Assembly (NCBI RefSeq): GCF_022376295.1
Contig: NZ_CP060140.1
Span: 934,356 to 998,355 of the forward strand
DNA: 64,000 nucleotides
Reading direction: 5' to 3'
DNA from: Nodularia sphaerocarpa UHCC 0038
GTDB taxonomy: Bacteria > Cyanobacteriota > Cyanobacteriia > Cyanobacteriales > Nostocaceae
Made by a program: the position numbers and the translations under genes. The notes beneath the pieces are model-generated. The model worked only from the letters and a program-made list of their open reading frames with translations. It was not told the origin of the DNA and made no database searches. Shown piece after piece: positions 46,838-57,500 of the stretch. Position 1 is the stretch's first letter; each line of letters starts with the position of its first letter.

Positions 46838-47599
46838 ATGATGAATATTATTAAAACCAAAAATCCTTGGCTAATATTTCCTCAACCAAATCCCCAAGCA
46901 AAATTACGGTTATTTTGCTTTCCCTATGCTGGAGGTGGAGCATCTATTTTTCGGGAATGGTACAAACAATTAAATAGCGAAATAGAAATTTGTGCAGTGC
47001 AGTTACCAGGAAGAGAAAATCGGCTAATTGAAGCACCTTTTAATCATCTCCAACCTTTAATAAATGCACTCAGCCAAGAAATATTACCAAATTTAAATCA
47101 ACCATTTGCTTTTTTTGGTCATAGCATGGGTGGTTTAATATGTTTTGAGTTAGCACGTTATTTGCAGCAAAAACATGATTTAAAGCCATTACATTTATTC
47201 ATCTCTGGTGCAAGAGCGCCTCATATTCCTGAAAGAAAGCCACCCATTCATAGTTTACCACAGCCAGAGTTTATCCAAGAGTTACGCCGTTTGAATGGTA
47301 CGCCAGCAGCAGTATTAGAAAATAGAGAATTAATGGAATTCCTCTCGCCAACTTTAAGGGCAGATTTTGCGATTTTAGAAACTTATATTTACACAGAATC
47401 AGCACCATTATCCTGTGGAATCACAGCATTGGGAGGTTTAGAAGATACAGAAGTTACCCCAGAAGAGTTAGCAGCATGGAAACAACATACATCTGGGAAT
47501 TTTTCTATGGAAATGCTACCAGGAAATCATTTCTTTTTGCATTCTCATCGGGTGCAATTGTTAGAATTATTGTCAAAATATATAGAATTTCCTGATTAG
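46838..47599 (+). CDS. Type II thioesterase (GrsT-like, external editing)
   Basis: About 253 residues of alpha/beta-hydrolase fold. Visible features are FPYAGGGAS near the N-terminus, the nucleophile elbow FFGHSMGG, the acid region GGLEDTEVTPEELAAW and the catalytic His in PGNHFFLHS. The order and spacing match type II thioesterases that remove misloaded acyl groups from NRPS and PKS carrier proteins. It is the only thioesterase in the window. Three in-frame starts follow each other (TTG-ATG-ATG at 46835), and I take the first ATG. It probably serves the assembly line to the left. Confidence 0.93.
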   Translation: MMNIIKTKNPWLIFPQPNPQAKLRLFCFPYAGGGASIFREWYKQLNSEIEICAVQLPGRENRLIEAPFNHLQPLINALSQEILPNLNQPFAFFGHSMGGLICFELARYLQQKHDLKPLHLFISGARAPHIPERKPPIHSLPQPEFIQELRRLNGTPAAVLENRELMEFLSPTLRADFAILETYIYTESAPLSCGITALGGLEDTEVTPEELAAWKQHTSGNFSMEMLPGNHFFLHSHRVQLLELLSKYIEFPD

Positions 47600-47650
47600 A
47601 TATACCACAATACGGTTCAGTTAAGGGTGCAGAATTTGGGTTTTAAGGAA

Positions 47651-47675
47651 CCGCAGAGGCGCAGAGGACACAGAG
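47651..47675. repeat. R1 repeat copy, intergenic
   Basis: CCGCAGAGGCGCAGAGG followed by AGAGAG, between the convergent thioesterase and DevC-like genes. No separate terminator hairpin was seen in this spacer. Confidence 0.75.
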
Positions 47676-47756
47676 AGAGAATAAATAGTCGGAAAAAATT
47701 GGTTAACTGAAATGTATTGAGATATGCTATGTAGTAGTTGGATTATTAAATAAGTA

Positions 47757-48953
47757 TTAAAAAACGTCGGCTGGATCAGCATAACGAAGCTTACTCGAAG
47801 CGATCGCTGCTGAAACTATACACATAACGAAAGTTAACAAAAATACTATCACAGCCAATTCAAGTGTCATCGCTAGCTCCAAACGTGTCATACTAGCGAG
47901 AAAATTGTACATACTCAAAGATACCAAAAAACCAGGAATAAAACCTAATATAGTCAAAATCGCCGCTTCTTGAAAAATAATTGCCAATAGATAAATATCA
48001 GAATAACCCATCGCTTTTAGCGTCGCATATTCAGCTAAATGATCTCTCACATCAGCATACAAAACTTGATATACAATTACCACCCCAATAATAAACCCCA
48101 TGATTGCACCAAAACTAAAAATTAGTCCGGCTGGATTTTCTTCTTGGTATTTTAATTCTTTAGCTATCAATTCCTGATGAGAATAAACATTAATCCCAGG
48201 GACATTCTTTTTGATACCAGCTTTCACTGCATCTGGATTAACATCTGGGTTTAAATTCACTATACCAATACTAACTCTATTTAAAATATTATTGCCAAAT
48301 ATTTCTTGATAATTAGCTTCGCTAGTAATTAAGTTACCAGTACCTAAAAAGAAGGAATTACCAAGATTAAAAAGTCCGATAATCTCAGCCTTACGTCTAT
48401 TAATTAAAACTGTAATTTGAGTATATTTATTATTTTTAGATTCTGCTTTAGTAAAATCTTCAACAATAGTCCCTAACTCTTGTTGAGCAAAACGATCAAA
48501 TAAGAAACTATTGGGCATACTTATTTTATAACGCTGCTGATTAATCTCAGCAATATCAAAAACTTTTTTTTGAGGATTAAATGCAACTATTCTTACCTCA
48601 TAAGATTGGTATTTTTGTGTATAAGCCCAAGAAACACCTGAATTAATATAAACAGGAATAGTATCAGCAACACCTTTAATTCCTGCTGCTTGATAAAGCC
48701 GCAAGCGGTCAAATTCAATTGCACCTAAAAATCTGCTATCTGGATGTAATAAAAATAAATCTCCTGTGAGACTTTCCGGTAAAACAGTAGCTCCGCTAGT
48801 AAATAATTGCCTAAAACCCAATTGCATAAAAATTAATATATTGGCAAATGCAATTCCTCCCATCGCCACTAGAAGACGCATTTTTTGATGGGATAATTGT
48901 GACCAAGCAATTGAATACTGGAATTTAATTTTTTTGCAAATAGACTTTAGCAT
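47757..48953 (-). CDS. DevC-like ABC exporter permease
   Basis: 398 residues with the FtsX/MacB-type layout: one N-terminal membrane helix, a large outer domain, and three C-terminal helices (around 275-300, 325-350 and 365-390). The segments VRDHLAEYATLKAMGYSD and the end LRYADPADVF are characteristic of the DevC family, which works with DevB and DevA in heterocyst glycolipid export and related exports in cyanobacteria. It follows the DevB-like gene after 132 bp on the same strand, but no DevA ATPase gene follows. The substrate here is unknown. Confidence 0.9.
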   Translation of the reverse strand: MLKSICKKIKFQYSIAWSQLSHQKMRLLVAMGGIAFANILIFMQLGFRQLFTSGATVLPESLTGDLFLLHPDSRFLGAIEFDRLRLYQAAGIKGVADTIPVYINSGVSWAYTQKYQSYEVRIVAFNPQKKVFDIAEINQQRYKISMPNSFLFDRFAQQELGTIVEDFTKAESKNNKYTQITVLINRRKAEIIGLFNLGNSFFLGTGNLITSEANYQEIFGNNILNRVSIGIVNLNPDVNPDAVKAGIKKNVPGINVYSHQELIAKELKYQEENPAGLIFSFGAIMGFIIGVVIVYQVLYADVRDHLAEYATLKAMGYSDIYLLAIIFQEAAILTILGFIPGFLVSLSMYNFLASMTRLELAMTLELAVIVFLLTFVMCIVSAAIASSKLRYADPADVF

Positions 48954-49085
48954 GAATAATTTTAATTTTTATTGAAACATCTGATCTTTGATGAAAGCAT
49001 AATTACTTTGTACTTATTTAATCTTGTTACCTATACCAAATAGACAATAATTTCTTTTCACAATTTGCTTGACAAACAAAATTAA

Positions 49086-50252
49086 CTACTGATTAATATC
49101 AATTTTGACTCTTACCAACATATAAGTTAAAGCTGCAATTTGGGAATTATATTGAGGATCTATCCGAATTTTAACAGCAATCACCCGTGAATTATCATCA
49201 GTAGTCGGTCCTCTTGTATTAGCTGCATCTTGAAGAGTTCTTTTACCAATCTGTAAAGCAATTTGTTCCACATTACCTTTAATATCACCGCTAAAACCAC
49301 CATATTCGCTGCTAATAGTTGCTTGTTGTCCGAGACGAATTTTGTCAATATCAGTTTCTGCAACTTCAGCTACAGCAAACATTCGGTCAGTTCGAGCAAT
49401 TTCCACTATCCCTCGACTAGTGTTAACTTGTTCACCAATACGGGTATTTATTCTTAATATTTGACCAAAAGCAGGAGCGCGGACTTTTGCATTTTCTAGC
49501 CTAGCTTTCCTCTGAATAACAGCAATTTTGGCTTTTTGTAAACGCAAGTTAGCAATTTCTATATCTACAGGACGTATTTCTGTTAATTGTGTTAATCTTG
49601 CCTCTTCTTCAATAATTTGTGCTTGTAAAGTTGTAATAGTTTTATCTAATTCTGCTGTGCGCTCCATTAACGTAGCTTCAGCAGTTGCTAATTCTCGTTT
49701 TGCCGTGTCTGCGTCTGCAATAGAAATTGCACCTTGTATCGATAAATCTTGACGACGTTGATAAGTTAATTGTGCTTCTTCTAATGTAGCATCTGCAATA
49801 TTGATAGCTGCTTGTTTTTGGATAATTTCTGCTTTTAATTGCGCCTTTAAACGATCAATAGTAGCTGTTTGTGCAGCAATTTCAGCTTTTTTAGCCTCAC
49901 CTTGCTGCACCTTTAAAAGTTCTGCTTGCTGCAAACTTACATCAGTCTCCGCATCCTTTAAATCAGCTTCTAATTGGTCAATTCCCTGCAAAATTGCGAT
50001 AATTTGATTTCTTTGGACAAAATCGCCTTCCTTCACCAAAATTTGGTTAACTCGACTATCTTGAGCATTGGGAACAGAGAGTCTGATAACCTCTCCTTCT
50101 GGTTCAATTTGTCCCAAGGCGACAACAGCAGTTACAGGTGCTGGTTCTACTGCTATCTGAGAGTTCAAATTAATATTTGCTTGGGATGTTGTACAACCTG
50201 AAGTAAGATTTAATATTCCCCAAATAATCGTGGTTGTTTGCCATTTGTTCAT
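49086..50252 (-). CDS. DevB-like periplasmic adaptor (HlyD family)
   Basis: About 388 residues from the ATG at 50252. A GTG at 50264 would add four. The N-terminus has a hydrophobic stretch ending in LTSGC, a possible lipobox, so it may be a lipoprotein. The biotinyl-lipoyl half motif VNQILVKEGDFVQRNQIIA precedes a long coiled coil (about 90-240) rich in Ala, Glu, Lys and Gln. The second half motif follows (VRAPAFGQILRINTRIGEQV). This is the membrane fusion protein layout of the DevBCA exporter family. It lies between the flavin monooxygenase and the DevC-like permease, all on the same strand, so the three may be co-transcribed. Confidence 0.9.
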   Translation of the reverse strand: MNKWQTTTIIWGILNLTSGCTTSQANINLNSQIAVEPAPVTAVVALGQIEPEGEVIRLSVPNAQDSRVNQILVKEGDFVQRNQIIAILQGIDQLEADLKDAETDVSLQQAELLKVQQGEAKKAEIAAQTATIDRLKAQLKAEIIQKQAAINIADATLEEAQLTYQRRQDLSIQGAISIADADTAKRELATAEATLMERTAELDKTITTLQAQIIEEEARLTQLTEIRPVDIEIANLRLQKAKIAVIQRKARLENAKVRAPAFGQILRINTRIGEQVNTSRGIVEIARTDRMFAVAEVAETDIDKIRLGQQATISSEYGGFSGDIKGNVEQIALQIGKRTLQDAANTRGPTTDDNSRVIAVKIRIDPQYNSQIAALTYMLVRVKIDINQ

Positions 50253-50355
50253 GAAAGGCTGCACAAAATAAATTGCTTCGGTTGAATTTTTCAGCAGTAC
50301 CCTAACCCAAAATTTCCACTTTGCAGGAGAATATTATGTTAGGGCAATGGTTTTT

Positions 50356-51423
50356 TTACTTACATAAACTCAATGTTAATTGTTTTTGTAATTTGCTAAC
50401 AAATGGTAAACTTGCCATCACTAAATCATAATCTTGGACAAAATCAATTAAACAAGCAATTTCATCTACACCAGCAGCACGAATTTGCTCAACAAATGGA
50501 CGACAACTTTCGGGAGTACCAATGAGCGATCGCCCCTTCATAAATCCTTCTACGCCAAATTGCAGTAAACTATCAATATCATCTTCAGAGAAGTTTTTGA
50601 TACTGACATTTAACCCCATACCCTTAGCTAGATTTTCCAGCAAGTCGTAGTGAGTTTTCAGATAATTGCAAAAAGGCTGTGTGACTTTTGCTTTCACATC
50701 ATTGATATCATCACCCAAAAAGGTATGAATCATCAACGCCACTTTCCCTCCTTGGGGGTCGTGTCCGTGTTTTGCTAAAGACTTGCGGTAGAGTTTAATT
50801 TTCGGCACAATATCATCAAGAGTACCACCTAATAAGGAAGTCAAGACATTTGATCCTAATTTACCCGCATCGACAAAAGTTTCTGAAGATTGACAAGTCA
50901 TCCACATAGGAAGCTCTGCTTGTACAGGTCTAGGTAGTGTTTTTACCGTAAAAGTTTTCCCAGTAGCATCCTGACGTTCTACGGCTTCACCCCGCCATAG
51001 CTTCCGCATTACCTCCAAATCACGCCACATTACAGCTTTGCGCTGAGAGTGGGGTTCACGAGCCAAAACAAAATCATCCACAGTCCAACCAGAAGCAAAA
51101 GCGATCGCTACCCTACCATCTGATAAATTATCTACTACAGCCCATTCCTCAGTAGATCGTACAGGGTCATGTAAAGGTAAGACAAAACTCCCAGCGCGTA
51201 GTTGTACCCGCTTAGTAATCATAGCCAAAGCCGCACTCGTCAAGGCCGGATTGGGGTAAAGTCCACCAAAAGCATGAAAATGCCGCTCTGGAGTCCAAAC
51301 CGCAGTAAAACCGTTAGCATCAGCAAACTTAGCACTTTCTATTAAAAGTTGGTATTGGTTAGGACGCGCAACAGAACCATCACCATCAAAATAAAATAGA
51401 CTAAAATCCATATTTTTGATCAT
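50356..51423 (-). CDS. MupA/Atu3640-type luciferase-like flavin monooxygenase
   Basis: 355 residues. The opening MDFSLFYFDGDG, then AVWTPERHFHAFGG, and GRVAIAFASGWTVDDF with the nearby RKAVMWRDLEVM, are hallmarks of the group of luciferase-like monooxygenases found in or next to NRPS and PKS clusters. These use FMNH2 and oxygen, often on carrier-bound intermediates. Here the enzyme is free-standing. ATGs at 51423 and 51411 are both usable, and family members usually begin at MDFSLFYF. It is 12 kb from the nearest synthetase gene, so a tailoring role in this pathway is likely but inferred. Confidence 0.9.
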   Translation of the reverse strand: MIKNMDFSLFYFDGDGSVARPNQYQLLIESAKFADANGFTAVWTPERHFHAFGGLYPNPALTSAALAMITKRVQLRAGSFVLPLHDPVRSTEEWAVVDNLSDGRVAIAFASGWTVDDFVLAREPHSQRKAVMWRDLEVMRKLWRGEAVERQDATGKTFTVKTLPRPVQAELPMWMTCQSSETFVDAGKLGSNVLTSLLGGTLDDIVPKIKLYRKSLAKHGHDPQGGKVALMIHTFLGDDINDVKAKVTQPFCNYLKTHYDLLENLAKGMGLNVSIKNFSEDDIDSLLQFGVEGFMKGRSLIGTPESCRPFVEQIRAAGVDEIACLIDFVQDYDLVMASLPFVSKLQKQLTLSLCK

Positions 51424-51463
51424 CCATCAACTAACTAAAACAAAAGACAACCAGATATTTTTA

Positions 51464-51490
51464 TAGAGACGTAGATTTTCTACGTCTCTA
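51464..51490. terminator. Perfect 12-bp hairpin downstream of the large surface protein gene
   Basis: TAGAGACGTAGA and its exact complement flank a TTT loop, about 60 bases past the stop of the 3950-residue gene. There is no T-run on either side. It may be a dispersed cyanobacterial palindrome rather than a true intrinsic terminator. Confidence 0.45.
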
Positions 51491-51499
51491 CTTTGAGTA

Positions 51500-51531
51500 C
51501 CTCTGCGCTAACCTTAGCGCTCCTCTGCGTT
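51500..51531. repeat. R1-like repeat copy, intergenic
   Basis: CCTCTGCGCTAACCTTAGCG followed by CTCCTCTGCG. Same family as the other R1 copies, in the opposite orientation. Confidence 0.65.
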
Positions 51532-51551
51532 TAAATCCTCAGACCTACTAT

Positions 51552-54500
51552 TTACACAACAGTAAAAGCTGAAGAATTGAGGCTACTGGATTGAACAAAC
51601 TTCAACACAGCCAGAGTTTCATCGCCTGTTTTAATCAAGGTATCCATACCACTTTGAGTCAAAGTTAACTGGTCGAAACTTAGACCACCACTTAAACCAA
51701 TTCTTTGTCCCAAGCTAACTTGGAAGTTGTTGATAGTATCGACTCCCTCACCTTGGGCTATAGCAACAGTATCCTGACCACCATTCAAGAAGATGATGTC
51801 ATTGCCAGAACCAGCGTTAATGAGGTTTTGACCAGAACCACTGTAGATAATGTCATCACCAGCACCACCCAATAAGGTGTTATTGCCGTTACCAGCATAA
51901 AGGATATCGTTACCATCACCTCCATCTAATAGGTTGTCACCGGAACCGCTATACAAGTAGTCATTCCCAGCACCAGCAAATAGTGAGTCATTACCATTAC
52001 CACCAAACAGGGCATCGTTCCCGTCGCCACCAAATAGTGTGTCATCACCATCACCACCAAACAGGTAGTTATCGCCACCAGCAGCATAGATGATATCGTT
52101 ACCAGCACCAGCAAACAAGCTGTCATTACCGAAAGTGCCAACAATAACATCGTCACCAGGAGTACCAACGGGACTGGTGGGGGCATCACTAATGGTCAAA
52201 TTGATACTAGCAGCATCAGGATTAACTTCGTACAATTCCCCATCCACCAAATTGAAGGTGAAGTTTTCTACCCCTTCACCAGGACCATCATCAAACACCT
52301 TCAAGCTAAGGGAAGCAGTCGCTTCGGTCAAAGTCACAAAGAAACCACCACCAGTTCCATCTGGGGTTGGAAAGCCAGCAATCCCTTCAAAGGTGACAGC
52401 CGGTGTTCCATCTTCATTAAAGATGACAAATTCACCTAATGCCGCTCTGGTGGGACTGAGGACAAATACCGTTAAACCATCAGCAGGGATTTCGCCATCG
52501 ACACTGAAGTTAACTGTCAGGGTATCACCTTCATAGAGTGCAGCTTGTTCAGTGGAGATGCTGACAACTGGACCAACTCCTCCTGGTACACCATCTACAT
52601 AGGTAACTGCGGCAGAAGTTGCTGCGGGGTCTAACCCATAGGCTTCACCTGCTAACAGTTGATAGGTGTAGGTGGTATCTGCTTCTTCTACGATGTCATC
52701 GAAGACGGGAATTGTAACGACGGCGTTGGCTTGAGTTAAGCGGAATTCGTAAGCTTGGGTGTCGCGGTTGAAGCGGAGGTATTCTACGCCTTCTGACTCA
52801 ATTACTTCCCGGAATTGCAACCCTTGTGCTACTGCTGAGGTCCGGAAGTCTCCACCAACGCTGACTACTAGACCTTCTTCTGGGATAATGCCTTGGGCAT
52901 TGAACACCAGCAATAAGCCAGGTCCGTCTGCTTCGCTGACTACTGGGCTAGCTATAAACCCAACTACTGGTAATTCAGCAATTGTCACAGTAATACCACT
53001 AGCATCGGGGTTAACTTCATACAATTCCCCATTGACCAAATTGAAGGTGATGTTTTCAATTCCTTCATTTGCACCATCATCAAAGACATTCAGGGTGAGG
53101 GATGCTGTTGATTCGGTCAAAGTCACAAAGAAACCACCACCAGTTCCATCTGGGGTTGGGAAGCCGGCAATCCCTTCCAAGGTGATGGCAGGTGTACCAT
53201 CTGGGTTGAAGATGACAAACTCACCTAATGCACCTCTGGTGGGGCTGAGGACAAATACCGTTAAACCATCCACCGGAATTTCACCATCGACACTGAAGTT
53301 AACTGTCAGGGTATCACCTTCTTTGAGGGCAGTTTGTTCAGTGGAGATGCTGACAACTGGACCAACTCCTCCTGGTACACCATCTACATAGGTAACTGCG
53401 GCAGAAGTTGCTGCGGGGTCTAACCCATAGGCTTCACCTGCTAACAGTTGATAGGTGTAGGTGGTATCTGCTTCTTCTACGATGTCATCGAAGACGGGAA
53501 TTGTAACGACGGCGTTGGCTTGAGTTAAGCGGAATTCGTAAGCTTGGGTGTCGCGGTTGAAGCGGAGGTATTCTACGCCTTCTGACTCAATTACTTCCCG
53601 GAATTGCAACCCTTGTGCTACTGCTGAGGTCCGGAAATCTCCACCGACGCTGACTACTAAACCTCCTTCTGGGATGATGCCTTGGGTATTAAATGTGAGG
53701 ACTAAGCCTGTCCCGTCTGCTTCACTGACTACTGGGCTGGCGGTGAATCCAACTACTGGTAATTCACTAGGAATCAAGTCAACAGTGAGGTCGTATCTGC
53801 CGATGTTGATACCGGAAGCGGGAATGATGCGACCACCGCCACTACCAGCTGTAAAGGGGTCATAGTGACGATTGGAGTTAGCCGCAACACCTATATAGTA
53901 AGCACCATCTGTGGTAGCAGTGAACTCTAAATAGGGGTCACGGTTGGAGACAAATAACTCATTGGGTGCAGGAGCAATAAAGTTTCTGGCTAATTCCTGA
54001 CCGGCGGCATCAAACAGGCGCAGTTCGGTATCAACAAACTGGGTGTTGGTAACTCCGTCAATATTAAAGGGCAGGGAGTCGATGTCAATCTTAATGGTAT
54101 CGCCTGCGATGAGTTCTAGTTTGTAGATGTCAACATCTTCGGATCTGTCGATGAAGTTAGTAGCAGCATTACCAATTGTTGCTTGAATTTTGAATTGGGT
54201 ATTGTTTTTACTTAACTGTGTATCGACTGCTTGAGGAATAGTATCGTTGATCGCTGCTAGGTTGTTACCTTCTGTCTCAACTAACGGGACATCGCTGGTA
54301 TTGTCATAGATTGTGAAGGTGGCAGTGTTAGCAGTGGGGCTAACTTCATAGCTATCACCAGGAGCAATGGAGAAGACCTCTGTCTCTACACCTTCAGCAA
54401 TACCATCATTGTTTACAGGTGTTCTGACTACAGCTTGATTATCTGTGATTTTCAAACTGAAGCCATTTTCAGCAACACTGACGATTTCTCCACCAGTAAT

Positions 54501-57500
54501 TTCTACACCACTCAGGTCAAATTCACCCAAACTGTCGCTATTAACGAAGATGGTGAGACCTTCGGCGGGTGGTGGGGAACTGAGGCTGAAAGTATGTACG
54601 CCTACTGTGTTCTCTGACTCAATCAGAGTTGCGGGACTGAAGGTATAGCTAACTAATACCTGAGATGTTGGTGTATCAGCAATGCTCAAGGTTACTGCTG
54701 GTTGAGCTGGGTCAATTGTGTATCCTGCACCTGTTTCTAAGCTGAAGGTGAAGGTTTCGAGACCTTCAACTACACCATCATCGAAGGCTGACAGGGTAAT
54801 AGTTGAGGTCTGCTGAGTCAACTTGATGTAGAAACCACCAGCGTTGGAGTTACCAATTGGGAAGGAAGCACCGTTAGTTTCTATGCCAAAGACATTAAAG
54901 TCACCCAAAGCTCCAGTAACCCCACTGTTGACGTAGACTAATACGCCTTCTGCTGGTGGTGCTTGGTCTAGGGTAAATGTGAGTGTGGTGCTAGTTGCTT
55001 CTGACTCAATTAGTTGGCTCTGACTGATTTCTAGTCCTACTTGAGGCACAACTGTGGGTACAGGTGCTTGCTCTAAGGTTGGGTAGAAGGTGACTGTAGA
55101 GAAGTCAGCATCTGGGTTAACTGTAGTGTTGTTTCCAGGCTGTAAGGAGAAGGTAGCTGCTTGTGGTGAGTCAAGTTCGATGCTGGTGGGAATAACAATG
55201 TTGATGAAGGCGTTATTCTCTGTCAGCTTGAAGGTAAATCCTGTGGCTTCTCCTGTGGCTGGGTCATAAATGGCTTCACCAATTTCACCACCGACAGTGA
55301 AGGGTTTGACTCTGACGGAGTTACCAAAGTATTGCCGCAGGATAATATCACTGTTGATAACAACATCTGCGCCACCTTCAGGAATTGCACCATCTGCTGT
55401 TAAGGCGATCGCCAATACTGCCGCACCTGACGGGGGAGCAGTAACTAGGTATGGAGAGAGAATTCTTGCACCTGTACCGGCGGATGAGTAAGTCCCTATG
55501 ATTGTTTCGATGGAGATGATTGGTCCATCACCTGTGGGAACGGGTGTAGGGGGATTGACAACTTCGCCCACTTCTGAATTGAGGCTGAGATTGAGGGTAT
55601 ATGCTCCAGTAGTTGTACCTGTACCGCTTCCCTGTACATTTGGATCGTAGGGGTCAAAGTTAGACAGGTTGGGATTTTCGGCACTGCGATCGTAGTTGGG
55701 ATTGCTGCTGACACCAACGTAATAAAAGCCGTCTGCGGGTGCAGTGAAGTTGATGTAGGAGTCGTTTCTGGAAACGAATATCTCGTTGGGGGCTGGGGCG
55801 ATACGGTTAGCAGCCAACACGTTGCCTTCAGCATCAAATACTTGCAACGCTGAGGAGAGGGTCGAACCGTTTATTTGTGCGTCCATGTCAATCGCTAGGC
55901 GATCGCCTGCTTTCAATTCAACTTTGTACAGGTCTACATCTTCAGTGTTGTCAACGTAGGTAAAACCTGCATCTGTGGGGTTAATTCGGTATCTATTAGC
56001 GACGCTGTAACCGATTGCCCCAGTGATGGATAGTGTGGGATTAGCCTCACTCAATCTGGTGTCGTTGGCTGTGGCAATGGTATCATTGCTTTCTATTTCT
56101 GCACTTAGGGGTTGTGGTGCATCTAAAATAGTGAAGGTTGCCTGGTTGTTGGTTTCCCCAAGGATGTAACCTGTTCCTGGTTGCAAGGAGAAAATGGCGG
56201 TTTCAGTACCTTCGATGATGCCATCATTTTTCACAGGTAAATCAATCACAGCCCTTTGTGCAGTGAGATTCAAGTCAAAGCCATCTTCTCTGACTGCGAC
56301 AATAGTTCCACCAGTGAGGCTGATTCCTGCCAAGTCAAAGTCACTGAAATTCGGCGCGCTGACGGAGACAATCAATCCTTCGGCTGGTGGGGGCGCACCC
56401 AAGGTGAAGGTGTGGCGAGAAACTGTAGCATCAGTTTCGATCAGAGTCCCTGGTGTTCCTGTGAGTGTGAGTAGTGGTAGGGTGGATTCTGGGGTGTCTT
56501 GGATGGTAACTACCACAGTATTTTCTGTGGAGTTGACTGTGTAACCAGGATTTGCCGACAAGCTAAAGCTTTGAACCTCTAAGCCTTCTGTTACACCATC
56601 GGGGAATGCCGCTACTGTAATACTGGCGTTCTGTTCAGTGATGCGGAAGTAGAAGCTATTAGCACCAATGAGAGCAGGGAACTCTCCACCTACGACTTCT
56701 GCTTGCAGGACATCAAAATCACTCAAGCTGGAGAATTGCGCGCCTCTGACTAAAACTACTACACCTTCTGCTGGTGGTGGTTCACTGAGGCTGAAGTTGA
56801 GGGTAACTTGTCCACCTTCCGACTCAACTATGGTTGTATTGGTGGCACTGAAGCTGATTTCTGGGGTGACGCTTGGTGTCGGTACGTCTTGCAGTGTGTT
56901 GTATACAGGGAATGTGGTGGCTGCTGCCTCTGAGTTAACACTGTAGCCTTCCCCTGCTTGGACAGTGAAGGTAGCTGAGGCTAGGTCATCGGCTGCTAGT
57001 CCACTCTTGAGCCGGAAGACAATTAAGGAGTTGGGTGATGTAACTTTAGCTTTGAAGCCGATACCGTTACCTGCATCATCGTAAATTGCCTCTAGGATTT
57101 GCGCTCCTGGTGAGAATGGTGGGGCGTTTAGTCCATTGACGTATTTCCACAAGTCTAGGTCGGTGATGACATCAACTACTAAACCTTCTTCTGGGATTAC
57201 ACCATCTACATTCAGCGATAGGTTGAGGATGGCTGCACCTGTTCTGGTCGCGCCTTCTGCGTCTGTATATTCTGCTGATTTGACTAATCCATAAGCTAGT
57301 GGGTTATTTTGAGCATCTGCTGTTACCGGGGTAGCACTAATACCTACTAAGGGCTGTTCAATACTCATAGCGTCGTCAATTGTTATGGTTACTTGGTTGG
57401 CTTCTGGGTTAACTTGATACTGCTCACCATTTAACAGGGTATAAGTAAAAGTCCGTGGTCCGTCGATTTCTCCGTTGTCAAACACCGGTACTGTAATCGT

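Noticed and set aside
52090..53865. Several plus-strand ORFs of 100-210 codons opposite the giant gene
   Set aside because: They are antisense shadows of the repeat domains and duplicate with them. No independent coding signal is seen.
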